Shown here piece after piece: positions 16,935 to 26,816 of a stretch of DNA of 64,000 bases. The number at the start of each line of letters is the position of its first letter. Position 1 is the stretch's first letter. The position numbers and the translations under genes were made by a program. Under the pieces are notes generated by a model. That model made no database searches. It was not told the DNA's origin and saw only the letters and a program-made list of their open reading frames with translations. Origin of the DNA: Virgibacillus salarius (GTDB lineage: Bacteria > Bacillota > Bacilli > Bacillales > Amphibacillaceae); assembly GCF_039521925.1 (NCBI RefSeq), contig NZ_BAAACY010000008.1, positions 1 through 64,000 of the forward strand, written 5' to 3'.

Positions 16935-17855
16935 CTATTTAATCATTACATACTTACTATTAGCTGTTACGTAATAAATGTGTCCTTTACTATTTTTAAC
17001 CTTGTATTGATATCCTTTTCCAACCTTAACCTTGTCTACAATCTTAGGGAATCCATATCCTTTTTTGAGGTAACCAACTACGTGCTTATCTGACCAGCTG
17101 GGCTTGTTGTAAAATCGTAACTGTCCATTATGTTTGGATTCAACTCGTTTACCAATATAGCTTGCTTTGGGCTTGGATGGCTTGCCCTCACGCATTTTTT
17201 GAAGCAATTCAAGGTTTTGATCTTCTGTACCTTTATAACCCTTAATGCCATATTCAGCAGCATATTTCTTACGTGCGCCAAAGCTAGAGTTTTTACCAAT
17301 GCTTTTAAGGTAATCCACAATAGAGCCATTAGTAACTGTTTCAGAGCCCACTTGTTGGTTAGGTGCTTCAACTGTTCCTCTAGCATCCTCAATACCATCT
17401 ATAAATGTACTCCACATATTCAGCAGTAAATGAGGACAGTTTTTCCCCGACCAATGCTTATGTGGTACAACACGTTCAATAGGTATATTATGTTCTTTCA
17501 TTAGTTGTTTAATTAATTGCTGTGCATTTTTGACCGCTTTTTGAAAGTCTCCGTCACTATTTTCGCATATCTCGATGCCAATTGATTTACGATTTCCAGA
17601 TCCAGAACCATCACCAGCATGATAAGCACTTTCGTTTGTGGGAATATGTTGGTATACTTCTTTGTCATCTACAGTAAAATGCCAGCCTACAGTCCGACCA
17701 CCTGCGCCATTGTGCAAGTAACGACTGTGTAGTTCTGCATTTGCTCCCTTGCTTGAATTAGCTGTGTTATGGACAGTGATAAATTGCGGAGTCATGAAAA
17801 AACCAGGTCTTTGTTTGACCTGGTTACTTGGGATATAATTTTGTATGATTTTCAT
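16935..17855 (-). CDS. Phage endolysin, N-acetylmuramoyl-L-alanine amidase
   Basis: Residues 20-150 form an Amidase_2 (PGRP) catalytic domain: zinc ligands in FITVHNT (H29) and PHKHWSGKNCPH (H132 or H134 and C140). The C-terminal 90 residues are an SH3-like wall-binding region (SYIGKRVESKHNGQLRFY...). It cleaves the amide bond between muramic acid and peptide to release virions. Similar to XlyA/XlyB and CwlA of B. subtilis phages. It follows the holin gene with one base between. Confidence 0.93.
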   Translation of the reverse strand: MKIIQNYIPSNQVKQRPGFFMTPQFITVHNTANSSKGANAELHSRYLHNGAGGRTVGWHFTVDDKEVYQHIPTNESAYHAGDGSGSGNRKSIGIEICENSDGDFQKAVKNAQQLIKQLMKEHNIPIERVVPHKHWSGKNCPHLLLNMWSTFIDGIEDARGTVEAPNQQVGSETVTNGSIVDYLKSIGKNSSFGARKKYAAEYGIKGYKGTEDQNLELLQKMREGKPSKPKASYIGKRVESKHNGQLRFYNKPSWSDKHVVGYLKKGYGFPKIVDKVKVGKGYQYKVKNSKGHIYYVTANSKYVMIK

Positions 17856-17856
17856 C

Positions 17857-18084
17857 TTACTTCATCCCCTTATCACGTAAGAATTTATCATTATGTTTTC
17901 CTTTTTTAGTAACAGGATTGTCTTTAAACCATGCCCATACCGCTACGCCAATTGTAGCTACAGTTGACACTCCTTCATATATTTGTTCTTCGCTAAATGG
18001 CAGTGGGTTCCACCCATATAGCATTAATGCCTGATTTGCTAGTAAAATTGCTAATACGACAAGTCTTACAATTGCTTGTTTCAT
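17857..18084 (-). CDS. Holin, SPP1/LC3 type
   Basis: I set the start at the ATG at 18084 because AAAGGGAGG lies just upstream. The 75-residue protein has two hydrophobic segments, IVRLVVLAILLANQALMLYG and VATIGVAVWAWF, separated by an NPLPFSEEQIY loop typical of SPP1-type holins, and a basic C-terminus. It makes the membrane lesions that let the amidase out. Confidence 0.85.
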   Translation of the reverse strand: MKQAIVRLVVLAILLANQALMLYGWNPLPFSEEQIYEGVSTVATIGVAVWAWFKDNPVTKKGKHNDKFLRDKGMK

Positions 18085-18098
18085 GTTATTTCCTCCCT

Positions 18099-18440
18099 TT
18101 AATTTGCTAAATAAGTCAATAAAAAAACCGCTATGGATATGGCTAATGCCAACCATGACGGTAAATTCTTAAACATATTTTCTCTTTGTTTTACTATGCG
18201 TTCAACATCTTCCTTGCTTGCAGTGGATGATATTTCTTTCTTTAAATCATCAATATCTTTTTCGTTTTCCTTGGAGCGATTATAGGCTCCTTTAGCGATG
18301 TCATAAGTTTCATTAATCTTATCTTTCATATCTAGCAAGCTGTCCAACTTCCCACTCTGTTCTGCAAGTGACACTTTTACATCCATAAGCACCGTCATGA
18401 ATTTTTCCATGTCCTCCACTTCCTTTGCTTGGTCTGCCAT
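18099..18440 (-). CDS. XhlA-like lysis accessory protein
   Basis: The 113-residue protein has a coiled-coil-like hydrophilic N-terminus and one C-terminal membrane helix (LPSWLALAISIAVFLLTYL), the XhlA (haemolysin) architecture. In PBSX, XhlA acts with holin XhlB and amidase XlyA. GGGGG lies upstream of the ATG. Confidence 0.85.
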   Translation of the reverse strand: MADQAKEVEDMEKFMTVLMDVKVSLAEQSGKLDSLLDMKDKINETYDIAKGAYNRSKENEKDIDDLKKEISSTASKEDVERIVKQRENMFKNLPSWLALAISIAVFLLTYLAN

Positions 18441-18546
18441 TCTCGACCCCCTAACCGTAAGAATTATACTCGTATTATATTCTTAACCACTTTTTCACTT
18501 TAGGTGGCCAGAGGGCTTCCCCTTTTCAAGCCCTCGCCCCCAAACA

Positions 18547-18572
18547 TAAAAAATAACGCCTACTAAGCGTTT
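18547..18572 (-). terminator. Terminator between tail and lysis modules
   Basis: On the minus strand AACGC/GCGTT hairpin followed by ATTTTTT overlaps the stop codon of the small tail-cluster gene. A second hairpin (GAGGGCTT/AAGCCCTC, about 18512-18536) without T-run lies beyond it. Confidence 0.65.
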
Positions 18573-18709
18573 ATTAAATCCTCTCTACCTTTTTCAATGA
18601 GTGCCTCTTTTACTTTTGGCTTCAATAGATCTGGTACTTCATTATACGTTTTATATTCTGGTCCTTTGATAATGTATTCCACATACAATTTGATTAAATA
18701 CTCACTCAA
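18563..18709 (-). CDS. Small tail-cluster protein, CD1375/XkdX-like
   Basis: This 48-residue frame starts with a TTG that overlaps the stop of the upstream gene (TTGA) and has GGGAGG at good spacing. The sequence KLYVEYIIKG...EVPDLLKPKVKEAL resembles the short XkdX/CD1375 proteins that sit next to tail fibre genes in many Firmicutes phages. Function unknown. Confidence 0.65.
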   Translation of the reverse strand: MSEYLIKLYVEYIIKGPEYKTYNEVPDLLKPKVKEALIEKGREDLINA

Positions 18710-19179
18710 GACGACTGACCTCCCAAAATAATTTCTGCTAAATCCATCGTAGCTAAATCGGTTGTTTCTCTTACAATTTCTTCTCTAGATTTTGGTCTAT
18801 CTTCATACTCCCACTGTTCTGTTTCAAAATTCCATTTCGCTACCTTACCTGGTACAAAACCCGGTATCTCTAATACATTGTTTTCTTTTATTTCTTCTGG
18901 ATAAATCAATTCCGTATCGAGAAAATAGCCTCGTTCGTCTATTATAGCGACAGTTATTTTTTTACGTATTGGTTTAGCAAATAAAGGAAAAGATATATCG
19001 TTATTCGTTAACACATCATCTACTAATAAAAAGCTATCAGAATTATGAAAGACTAATTCCCCTTCTTCTTTTGTTACCTCAATACAATAAGGCAATAAGT
19101 CATTAGGTATATAATCACTTAAAGCTGAATGTATATCTGTTATCTTTCCATCATCATCTACATTAAATTGTAAAAACAT
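18706..19179 (-). CDS. Tail-associated hypothetical protein
   Basis: The start is taken at the ATG at 19179 (19182 is also possible) because AGGAG overlaps the stop codon of the upstream Tal gene. The roughly 157-residue protein is acidic and ends with KWNFETEQWEYEDRPKSREEIVRETTDLATMDLAEIILGG, a pattern seen in small proteins encoded after tail spike genes. Role unknown, possibly a baseplate or fibre component. Confidence 0.65.
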   Translation of the reverse strand: MFLQFNVDDDGKITDIHSALSDYIPNDLLPYCIEVTKEEGELVFHNSDSFLLVDDVLTNNDISFPLFAKPIRKKITVAIIDERGYFLDTELIYPEEIKENNVLEIPGFVPGKVAKWNFETEQWEYEDRPKSREEIVRETTDLATMDLAEIILGGQSS

Positions 19180-19189
19180 CATTTCACTC

Positions 19190-20875
19190 CTAATCATGCA
19201 TATATAATGTTCTTGTACGCAAAGCAGGAAAACCAGTTGCGTCCCCACTTGTTTTTTCGAATTGGAATCTCAGATAAGTATGGGTATGCCCCGTTATATC
19301 TCCTGTCAAAGTAAAATCCTTAATTTTATTATTATGGCTCATAGATATTTCTTTAGATGCTATCACTTCCGAATTCGTCTCCAAAATCACATGCATAAAA
19401 CCATAAACAATATTTCCGTCTACAACACCTAATGCGGCAGCTCCATCGACTGTCAAATATTTTTTAGATGGTCGGAAAACGTAATAATCAAAATTAAATT
19501 TATCTGTAGGATTTCCAGATCCTCCAATATTGAAAGAAAGCCACACTCCATCAAGCCATAATTCACTCGATCTAAATTGCGGAGATGCGCCAAAGACACC
19601 TAGATCGATATCTAAGTGTTTTCCGGAAATGGTATCTTTAATGCTTCCACCAGGTAATCCTACTTTACCTGCTTCGACGTCTGCTTTCGCACCTTCTTTA
19701 GCTTCGGTGTCTTTGCTGTCAATAATCTGTTTCCTATAGGTATACTCATCTAAATCATTAGCGTCTATTTTGTTTTGAATTTCCTTTTTTAATTCGTTCC
19801 ATATGTCATGGACTTCTTCCTCGGTGTATTCAATAAAGTCGCCAAGAGTTACCTTTTTGTTAGATTTATCTACAATAGAACGGTCCATTGTATGCACTCT
19901 AGCCTCTAAATAAAGCGGTGGATTAAACTTGGTGTCCTTTATTTTGATCGTATCGCCATAACGGATTTTTTTATTTTCTAGTCCTGGTACATGTTCCAGA
20001 TCAGCTATATCAGCTTCATACTCCACTGTCGCATTAACTCGCTTGTCCAGCTCGTTTTCCGTTAACGTTATAAGTCTTTCTTCTGTCATGTCTTGATCTG
20101 TAGACTGTGGTTCGTAATCAGCAATTAAGTGTCTCAATATACCAGTACGTGGATCTCTTATGCCCCATCGATCTAATGCTTCTATATTTTCTACAAACAC
20201 CTTAAGTTGCGTTCCATCTTCACGTTCAGGTCCATAACCACGTAACGCAGTAACAATATTGTCTGTCTTTTCTCTACGTTTGATATTAATTAAATCAGTA
20301 CCAAACACAACTTCTCTGCCTTGCCAGTCTCCGATCCTTTCAACCATATCTACGTATCTACCAGTTATTCTGTCATATTCTATTTCAACCCGAAAACGTA
20401 ATTCAAGATTAAACTCTGTTGCTAATCGTTTTAGAAAAGCAAAAGGATTGGTACGATTTTCAATATCTAATGTTCGGATCCCAACATATTTTATGTCTCC
20501 TGGTTCCCAGATGGTATTCTGTAGTGTATCTTTTGCATGTTGGATGTTCGTCTTACTTCCTGTTGACCCTTCATCGATTACCCTAGCTTTACCTAAATCT
20601 TCTAAATAACTTGCCTGAGCATAAACTTTAACTTGTCTATTCATCGATTTAAATGCTTCAAAGATGATAAACTCTCTATAATTTCCATCTTCATCAGGTA
20701 TGATAATTCGATTTCTTTTAGTCAAATGTTCTGAGAATCTCTTATCAGCGAATGTGGTAAATGTATAGGTTTCTAGCTTATCTTTCAACGATTGATGATG
20801 GTTGTCCGATATGATATTTTCTTTCGTGATATAATCAAGTAAATTTACATTTTGCCCATCCACAATGTGTATCAC
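19190..20875 (-). CDS. Tail-associated endopeptidase/tail spike (Prophage_tail, Tal)
   Basis: I use the GTG at 20875, which is six bases after GGAGGTG, giving MIHIVDGQNVNLLDYI, the normal start for this family. The first about 370 residues match the gp44/Prophage_tail baseplate fold (long beta-rich domain with YVGIRTLDIE and ARVHTMDRSI). The C-terminal part (GLPGGSIKDTISG to the end) is a receptor-binding-like extension. It caps the tail tip next to Dit. Confidence 0.87.
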   Translation of the reverse strand: MIHIVDGQNVNLLDYITKENIISDNHHQSLKDKLETYTFTTFADKRFSEHLTKRNRIIIPDEDGNYREFIIFEAFKSMNRQVKVYAQASYLEDLGKARVIDEGSTGSKTNIQHAKDTLQNTIWEPGDIKYVGIRTLDIENRTNPFAFLKRLATEFNLELRFRVEIEYDRITGRYVDMVERIGDWQGREVVFGTDLINIKRREKTDNIVTALRGYGPEREDGTQLKVFVENIEALDRWGIRDPRTGILRHLIADYEPQSTDQDMTEERLITLTENELDKRVNATVEYEADIADLEHVPGLENKKIRYGDTIKIKDTKFNPPLYLEARVHTMDRSIVDKSNKKVTLGDFIEYTEEEVHDIWNELKKEIQNKIDANDLDEYTYRKQIIDSKDTEAKEGAKADVEAGKVGLPGGSIKDTISGKHLDIDLGVFGASPQFRSSELWLDGVWLSFNIGGSGNPTDKFNFDYYVFRPSKKYLTVDGAAALGVVDGNIVYGFMHVILETNSEVIASKEISMSHNNKIKDFTLTGDITGHTHTYLRFQFEKTSGDATGFPALRTRTLYMHD

Positions 20876-20949
20876 AGGTATCACCTCCAAAATTAAAGGA
20901 AAAATACACCTCCCTGTCGAATACTGTTGATTGAAGGGAGGTGGATGTT

Positions 20950-21195
20950 GTGTCTAAAATCGATGTTACAGAAATCGCCAATAGATTGATAGAGCTTCAC
21001 AAACCCATCGGATCCGAGGAAATCGAAAAACTTGTTAATGAAAAAATTAATGGCAAAGTGATTCCAATCGATAACCTCGGCGGCGAAATAGTGAAGATGG
21101 TTGCAGAACTAAATGGAGTAATACGTTCACAAGATTATAAATTTATGATTGATCTTCTTCAGTCGGTGGTTGATAAGTTGGATGAGAACGATTAA
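20950..21195 (+). CDS. Small reverse-oriented protein inside the tail module
   Basis: This frame runs against all neighbours. The GTG at 20950 has GGGAGG eight bases upstream. The 81-residue product (KIDVTEIANRLIELHKPIG...) is amphipathic and acidic at its end; no family recognised. Its 3' end overlaps a small minus-strand frame by about 50 bases. It could be a moron gene; expression is unproven. Confidence 0.5.
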   Translation: MSKIDVTEIANRLIELHKPIGSEEIEKLVNEKINGKVIPIDNLGGEIVKMVAELNGVIRSQDYKFMIDLLQSVVDKLDEND

Positions 21196-21295
21196 TTCCA
21201 TTTTTAACGGAATTCATAAGAATTCCGGCAATGCTTTTTCCGTTTAAAGTTATGGTCGTCGTTCCAACGGCGGCCTTTTGTATAGTTCTCTTCAT
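21143..21295 (-). CDS. Small tail-cluster protein after Dit
   Basis: A 50-residue frame with an excellent AGGGAGGTG site starts 15 bases after the Dit stop codon. The product begins MKRTIQKAAVGTTTITLNGK and is unrecognised. It overlaps the opposite-strand gene at its 3' end. Confidence 0.5.
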   Translation of the reverse strand: MKRTIQKAAVGTTTITLNGKSIAGILMNSVKNGINRSHPTYQPPTEEDQS

Positions 21296-21309
21296 TTATT
21301 CACACCTCC

Positions 21310-22722
21310 CTATAAAAACGGTGGCCTATATTTAATTTTTGTATTAAAGCTATTAGGGGTTACTGTTAATTGATTACTACCTTTAGCCAACTTAAAAAAG
21401 CTTCCTCCGAAGCCTTTTATATCCATACGTGGTTCACCATTTATTAAAATAACTTCATTCACAAAATCAAATACAATTTTATCGCCAAATTCAGCTATAT
21501 ATGGTATCTGATTTGCTCCTAAGTCATTGACTCTATTTGCTTGTAATCGATTAGCGTACATACGAGTGGCAGCGTAATCCTTAAATGTAGCCATATACAC
21601 AGATGCTTGCCTAATTGGCGCTTGATACTCACTTAGTCGATCTTCGAAAGTCCGAGTGACTTTGTTGTAGGCTGTACCATCTTCACGTAGTTGATAAGCC
21701 GTTGCGGTAAACAATGCACCTTGTCTTCTTAATCGCAACCACATACGTGTATTATTAAATCCTTCAAAATCAAACATTAGTTTCTGGCCACCTAAGTAAA
21801 ATTGAATTTTATTGTAGTAGCCAGATGCAATAGTTTTATCAACAGCTCCTAACGATGCTACTATATTGTTGTTTTCATCTTCCAAAAACAATACGTTTTT
21901 GCCTAACTGCCCAGCAAAGTTTAATTGCGTAATATAATGGTCAATTTGAAAGTCTTGTAGGGATTCACTAAATGATGTCTTCTTGCTTGGACCATGCCAT
22001 CCATTAGGATTAGTTCCGTAATCTGTAACCATCCATTGCCCATTACCAAGTTGAAACTTACCGGCTACAATTCCGCCTAACGGATCATTAAAGGTATGTC
22101 CTGCAGCAACGTCACTAAATCCTACAAAATCATCCAGACGCTTGTTAAGTATGCTTGTAAGTTCATCTACTGGCTCGTTCTCATCTACGTCAACTGGTCT
22201 ACCGACTAAGTTATATTCCTCACCATTTGAAATCAATGCAAACGTAACAGGTTCTAATACCTCTAACTCGATAATTGGCTTCGCCTCGGCAGTTCCTTCA
22301 TTTTGTACAGTAAATATATCAGATGTAAATCCATGTGATTGTTCCTCGCCGTATTTATAAGGGTCTGGGCAAAATATTGTTAAACTACAGTTATGTTTAA
22401 AAGTGTATTCATTGCCTTCATCAGCAAATTCAGGTATACCAAAATAAGTCATATCTGGTTCATCAGGAAAAATGATTGGAACTGCTTCATTAACATCTAA
22501 AATTCCGTTTAATTCATCTATTTTCTTCCTGATTTCCTCACGATTTTCACCTCTAACCTGTATTTCAACACTTATTATCCTAGAGGGGCGTTTTTTCCCT
22601 GCATAATATACACCAGGCATCTTTGGAACGTCTACAGTAGTTAGTTCATATTCCGCCACACCTCTGCCAGTTATAGAAATAATCCTAAAATATGATTGTA
22701 AGTCTATACCATTAAAATTCAT
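21310..22722 (-). CDS. Distal tail protein (Dit)
   Basis: The N-terminal about 150 residues match the Sipho_tail/Dit fold (NFNGIDLQSYFRIISITGRG..., VPKMPGVYYAGKK, then CPDPYKYG). The rest, to residue 470, is a longer carbohydrate-binding-like region (WLRLRRQGALFTATAYQL), as in long Dit proteins. It forms the hub joining tail tube and baseplate, and lies between tape measure and Tal as expected. Confidence 0.88.
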   Translation of the reverse strand: MNFNGIDLQSYFRIISITGRGVAEYELTTVDVPKMPGVYYAGKKRPSRIISVEIQVRGENREEIRKKIDELNGILDVNEAVPIIFPDEPDMTYFGIPEFADEGNEYTFKHNCSLTIFCPDPYKYGEEQSHGFTSDIFTVQNEGTAEAKPIIELEVLEPVTFALISNGEEYNLVGRPVDVDENEPVDELTSILNKRLDDFVGFSDVAAGHTFNDPLGGIVAGKFQLGNGQWMVTDYGTNPNGWHGPSKKTSFSESLQDFQIDHYITQLNFAGQLGKNVLFLEDENNNIVASLGAVDKTIASGYYNKIQFYLGGQKLMFDFEGFNNTRMWLRLRRQGALFTATAYQLREDGTAYNKVTRTFEDRLSEYQAPIRQASVYMATFKDYAATRMYANRLQANRVNDLGANQIPYIAEFGDKIVFDFVNEVILINGEPRMDIKGFGGSFFKLAKGSNQLTVTPNSFNTKIKYRPPFL

Positions 22723-22725
22723 AGA

Positions 22726-25700
22726 TTATGTTGCCCCCCTAAATCTATTTTTAACGCCTTCATCTCTATCAATGTTTTCTTTTACAGGTCTCCACAAGAC
22801 TTCTCCTGCATAATGACCATCTATTAATACCTCTGATGGTTCAATTACAATTTTTTGCTCTCTGTTTATGTTAGCGACTGGCATTTGAACACCTTTTAAA
22901 GCATTAGTAACTTGATTTCTAGAACTTGTGTATGCCATTTTTGATGTACCTAATGCCTTTTCTGGAGTAGAGGCCAACATCATACCACTTGATAATTTAT
23001 CAAGCTCTTTATATACAGATTTTGCATTGTCTTTAATCCCTACAGCTATTCCTTCAGGGATCCATTTACCAACATCGTCCCTCATTAATCTTGATGGAGA
23101 ATGAATCCTTAAAGCGTTTCTCATGGTGCCTGCCACTCGGTTTGCTATGCTTCTTGCTGTTGACATAACTCGACCACTTCCAGCTCGTAAGCCTTGATTT
23201 AATCCAGCCATGGCATTGCTTCCAACTGACCTAAGTTGTCCTTTTGTACGGTTAAACGACGTTACTAATCTTGTCGCTAATATTTTCATTACTCTGGTTT
23301 GTGCATTTGCGCCAGACTTCAATCTATTAAACATGTTTTTCATAGATTTTTGAGTGATTTCTGGCAGTTTCTTAAGTGAATTTTCGATAATCTTAACCGA
23401 TCTGTCATAGCCTTTTGTAATACTTTTAAAGCTTTTATTAGAACTGCGTAAAACAGAATCGAACATCTTTCGAACAGCTTGAATAACCTTTGAAGTACCG
23501 TTATTGATGCCTAAGACTAGACCTTCTGTGACGTCAATCCCGATTTTTTTAAACACCCTTGATGGACTATGACTATCCAATGCTTTCTTTGCAGAATTGG
23601 CTGTATCATCCGCCATTTTTTCAGAAGCATTTTCTGCTTGTTTAGAACCTTTTTCGATTCCACCTGCCATACCCTCGGGTGCAGATCTTCCGATTGATTC
23701 AAAGTTAGCTGATTTTATTTTTTGTGACAGTGATTCTTCCATGCCTGTCACCAAATGACCAACCGCTTCCATAACACCAGATTCTTCTATGCCTAATGAC
23801 TTACTTAAAGCATTTGTTGCTGTTTCTCCACCTTTTGAGAATGCCTCACTTAAATTCGCTAATTCTTCATCTGACGCATTAACTAGAGCATTTACATGTC
23901 CAGCTGATTCGGGACCAGCTTCCCTTAAAGTGTTTAATAAGCCCTCATCCACACCACGTTCAGCTAAGGTAGCAATGTTTTCAGACCATTCGCTTATAAT
24001 GCGTTGGTTTTCCTGAAGGTTAGTAGTCATTTCTTGCACAGATATTTCCGATTTTTCACTAAGAGTATTAAACATATCTGTTGCTTTCTCTTTGTAACCT
24101 TCCCATGCTGATTTCATGGATTCTATTGTTTCCTGTTGTGATTCTGATAGCTCTTCGAATTTGATGATCTGATTTGTAACTCCATTTTGTGTAGCCTCTG
24201 TTATAGCCTCCATAGATGCGGTAAACTGTTCTTCGGTTTCTGCTTGTTGATTACCTAAATTAGCTATAGTTTCTTTTAGCTCTTTTTCCTTCTCGTCCAG
24301 CTTCTCTACTTCATCTTTATGTTCACTGGCTTTCACGGATCCATCTTCAAGCTTCTGATTCCATTCTTCTCGGAGGTCGTTTGTTTCAGCTAACTTTCCT
24401 TCAACCTCTGCTTGTTCTGCTAGGATTTCAGTTAACCTTTCTTGAGCTTCTTGAGCTTTTTCTTGCTCTTTCATTAAATCGATTCTAGCCTGCATCTTTT
24501 CGGAAGACATATTCAAAGCGTTCGCTTCAGCATCATAAGCTAGATTTAACCCTTCTACAGACCCATTAAGTTGTTCGATGTAGGAATTGAGCATTTCCTT
24601 CTCTGCTGCTGACTTGTTTTCTTTTGCTGCCAAGTCCTCAACTTTACTTGCCAATTCTTCATTAGCTTTAGCCGCCGCTTTCGTTTCACTCTGATTCTTC
24701 TTGTAAGCTTCTGCGGATTGCTCCACCTCGTTATTTAATGAATCCACAGAATCGGTCATTTTTTCGGTTTCCTCAGTAAGTCTTTCTCCTTCTTCGGTTG
24801 CTTTATTAAACCATTTAACTATACCTACAACAGCACCAGCCAAAGCACCTATACCAGCTGTTACCCAACCGACTGGACCCATCATAAACTTTAGTGCTTT
24901 TCCAAGAGTTCTTGAAGCTGCTGCTCCTGCTGTTTTGGCAAGGGTACTCAACTTAATTTGTTTTGTAAGTAATAATTCCGCTTGCGTTGCTGTTACTAAC
25001 ATCACAGTCCTTGCTTTCCCAGCCACTGTTGAAGCTTTTTCAGCAACCGTGTTTGTAAGATGTGATGCTGTGTTTTTCTTTATCGCCATTGTATAAAGTT
25101 TTTTTACGGCAGTTACTGCTATCGTGACAGCTTTCGATGCTTTTAACGCATCAGTTGTCTTATTTATTACTACATGTATCGCAAATGCCGTGGCCATTCC
25201 CATCAACACTGGAGACAATTTCTTTATAACTGGTATTGTTGCACTTACCACATTTCCAAAAGCTTTAAAAAACGGAACAGTTGCTTCTATCGCTCCTTGA
25301 ATCACCTTGAATGATGCGTTAACTATACCCTTTAAACTATCAATGTTTTCCGCTATGTCCTTGCCCGTAACTTCTCTTGATAGTTTGTTAAAAGAATCAA
25401 TAATATTCGCTATACCTCTAGCAGCTGCATTCTTTAAGTTTCCAAGTGATGTAGCTATGCCTAAGGTGTTTTCCTTAGCTAGTTTTGCCATGTCTCCAGT
25501 ACCGGTACCAATTTCAATTAATTTGTCATTAAATTCATCAATAGTAATCGATCCATCTTGTAACGCCTTATACAAATCATTCTTAGCACTTTTTCCAGCG
25601 AATCCAAAGGATTCAGCTATTTTTACTAATCCAACGTCCATGGTTTCGGATAATGTTTGCCACGTATCCATTTCTACTTTTCCTGTTTGTAGAACCTTAA

Positions 25701-26232
25701 GATATTGTTCTGTACCTCGTTGGGCATCGGCCGCACTAGAACCCGAACCTAATAATGCGTTGTTGAGAGCTAATGCAGTATCTGTTGCCTTATCCATATC
25801 ATCAAAAGACGTATACATTCGTTGCGCTGTAGAAGATATTTCGTCCAGTTTAGTTGGCAACCCATCTATTCCATCTGACAGTTTCTCCATGGCACGTTCA
25901 GAATCTTCAGCAGAGACACCTAGTGCTTGTAAAACTTTAGGGAACTGGTTAAGCGTATCAAAACGACTTATTGCATCATCCATCGATGCTTTTAAAGTTT
26001 GAAATGCTGCAGCACCAATTGCTACAAGCCCAAGTGCTGTGGCAAACTTTTTAATGTTTCCACTTGCTTTAGTTGATTCTTTCCCAACATCTTTCAAGCT
26101 ATCTTCCGCTGTTCCGACTCCTTTTCCTGCGTCATTACCAGCAGTTTCTAAGTTGTCTAGACTTTTTGATGCAACATCAACCTGTTTTCCATCTACTTCT
26201 ATTGCAATTTTAATGCTTCCATCTGCACCCAC
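22726..26232 (-). CDS. Tape measure protein
   Basis: The 1168-residue protein is by far the longest in the phage. It starts with a TIGR01541/PhageMin_Tail-like segment, contains hydrophobic helices near residues 345-465 (KLSPVLMGMATAFAIHVV, GPVGWVTAGIGALAGAVVGIV), a long coiled-coil region (about 490-700), and repeated SHSPSRV/IHSPSRL motifs near the end. Tape measures set tail length; at about 0.15 nm per residue this suggests a tail near 175 nm. The GTG start follows GAGGAGGTG. Confidence 0.93.
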   Translation of the reverse strand: MGADGSIKIAIEVDGKQVDVASKSLDNLETAGNDAGKGVGTAEDSLKDVGKESTKASGNIKKFATALGLVAIGAAAFQTLKASMDDAISRFDTLNQFPKVLQALGVSAEDSERAMEKLSDGIDGLPTKLDEISSTAQRMYTSFDDMDKATDTALALNNALLGSGSSAADAQRGTEQYLKVLQTGKVEMDTWQTLSETMDVGLVKIAESFGFAGKSAKNDLYKALQDGSITIDEFNDKLIEIGTGTGDMAKLAKENTLGIATSLGNLKNAAARGIANIIDSFNKLSREVTGKDIAENIDSLKGIVNASFKVIQGAIEATVPFFKAFGNVVSATIPVIKKLSPVLMGMATAFAIHVVINKTTDALKASKAVTIAVTAVKKLYTMAIKKNTASHLTNTVAEKASTVAGKARTVMLVTATQAELLLTKQIKLSTLAKTAGAAASRTLGKALKFMMGPVGWVTAGIGALAGAVVGIVKWFNKATEEGERLTEETEKMTDSVDSLNNEVEQSAEAYKKNQSETKAAAKANEELASKVEDLAAKENKSAAEKEMLNSYIEQLNGSVEGLNLAYDAEANALNMSSEKMQARIDLMKEQEKAQEAQERLTEILAEQAEVEGKLAETNDLREEWNQKLEDGSVKASEHKDEVEKLDEKEKELKETIANLGNQQAETEEQFTASMEAITEATQNGVTNQIIKFEELSESQQETIESMKSAWEGYKEKATDMFNTLSEKSEISVQEMTTNLQENQRIISEWSENIATLAERGVDEGLLNTLREAGPESAGHVNALVNASDEELANLSEAFSKGGETATNALSKSLGIEESGVMEAVGHLVTGMEESLSQKIKSANFESIGRSAPEGMAGGIEKGSKQAENASEKMADDTANSAKKALDSHSPSRVFKKIGIDVTEGLVLGINNGTSKVIQAVRKMFDSVLRSSNKSFKSITKGYDRSVKIIENSLKKLPEITQKSMKNMFNRLKSGANAQTRVMKILATRLVTSFNRTKGQLRSVGSNAMAGLNQGLRAGSGRVMSTARSIANRVAGTMRNALRIHSPSRLMRDDVGKWIPEGIAVGIKDNAKSVYKELDKLSSGMMLASTPEKALGTSKMAYTSSRNQVTNALKGVQMPVANINREQKIVIEPSEVLIDGHYAGEVLWRPVKENIDRDEGVKNRFRGAT

Positions 26233-26808
26233 CTAATCCACCTCCTCCCACTCTTCGTTATCTTCTAGCGCATAAACCTTTTGTAGTTCACGCATGGCTT
26301 TTTTGTATTCGGTCGACTCATCTTGGCTCGGCTCCCACATTCTGATCTGGATAATGCGTTGCATAAATGTGTCAGAAGGTAATCCACTCAATAATGCTTG
26401 AAATTCGTGCCAGTGTAATTTACCTTGTTGCTCAAATAAGTTCATATTGTAGGCTTGTTTAAACGAAGCAAAGATATATTTGGCATCTTTATCTAAGTTA
26501 ATAAAGTTTTTCTCTTCTTCCTCTTTCATAGGTAATGGATTACCTAATCTGTCATATTCAATCGGTTTTTTGCTTTCAATCTTGATAAATTCCTCATAGA
26601 TGTAATTCCATAAATTTATAGCTTTTTCACCTTTGAATGTTGTTTCGTTTAAGAGCAAGGCAAGACATATTTCAGCCTTTTCGTGTTCTCTAAGGGCTTT
26701 ATCATCAAGTTGATCAAACACATCCAGAACGTTGTCAAAAGATAAATCTATAGCATACTCATTTCCTTCATATACAAAAGAAGTGACTAAAGGGTCGTTC
26801 AACCGCAT
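26233..26808 (-). CDS. Phage Gp15-family tail assembly protein
   Basis: The 191-residue protein begins LNDPLVTSFVYEGNEYAIDLSFDNVLDVFDQLDD, the signature of the Gp15 family. It lies directly before the tape measure gene, the position of the second tail assembly chaperone. A stop codon immediately upstream of its ATG argues against the usual frameshift fusion with the preceding gene. Confidence 0.87.
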   Translation of the reverse strand: MRLNDPLVTSFVYEGNEYAIDLSFDNVLDVFDQLDDKALREHEKAEICLALLLNETTFKGEKAINLWNYIYEEFIKIESKKPIEYDRLGNPLPMKEEEEKNFINLDKDAKYIFASFKQAYNMNLFEQQGKLHWHEFQALLSGLPSDTFMQRIIQIRMWEPSQDESTEYKKAMRELQKVYALEDNEEWEEVD

Positions 26809-26816
26809 TTAATCAC

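Noticed and set aside
25307..26002. 231-codon frame on the plus strand opposite the tape measure gene
   Set aside because: Mirror of a long, repetitive coding strand; serine/alanine-rich composition and no ribosome binding site.
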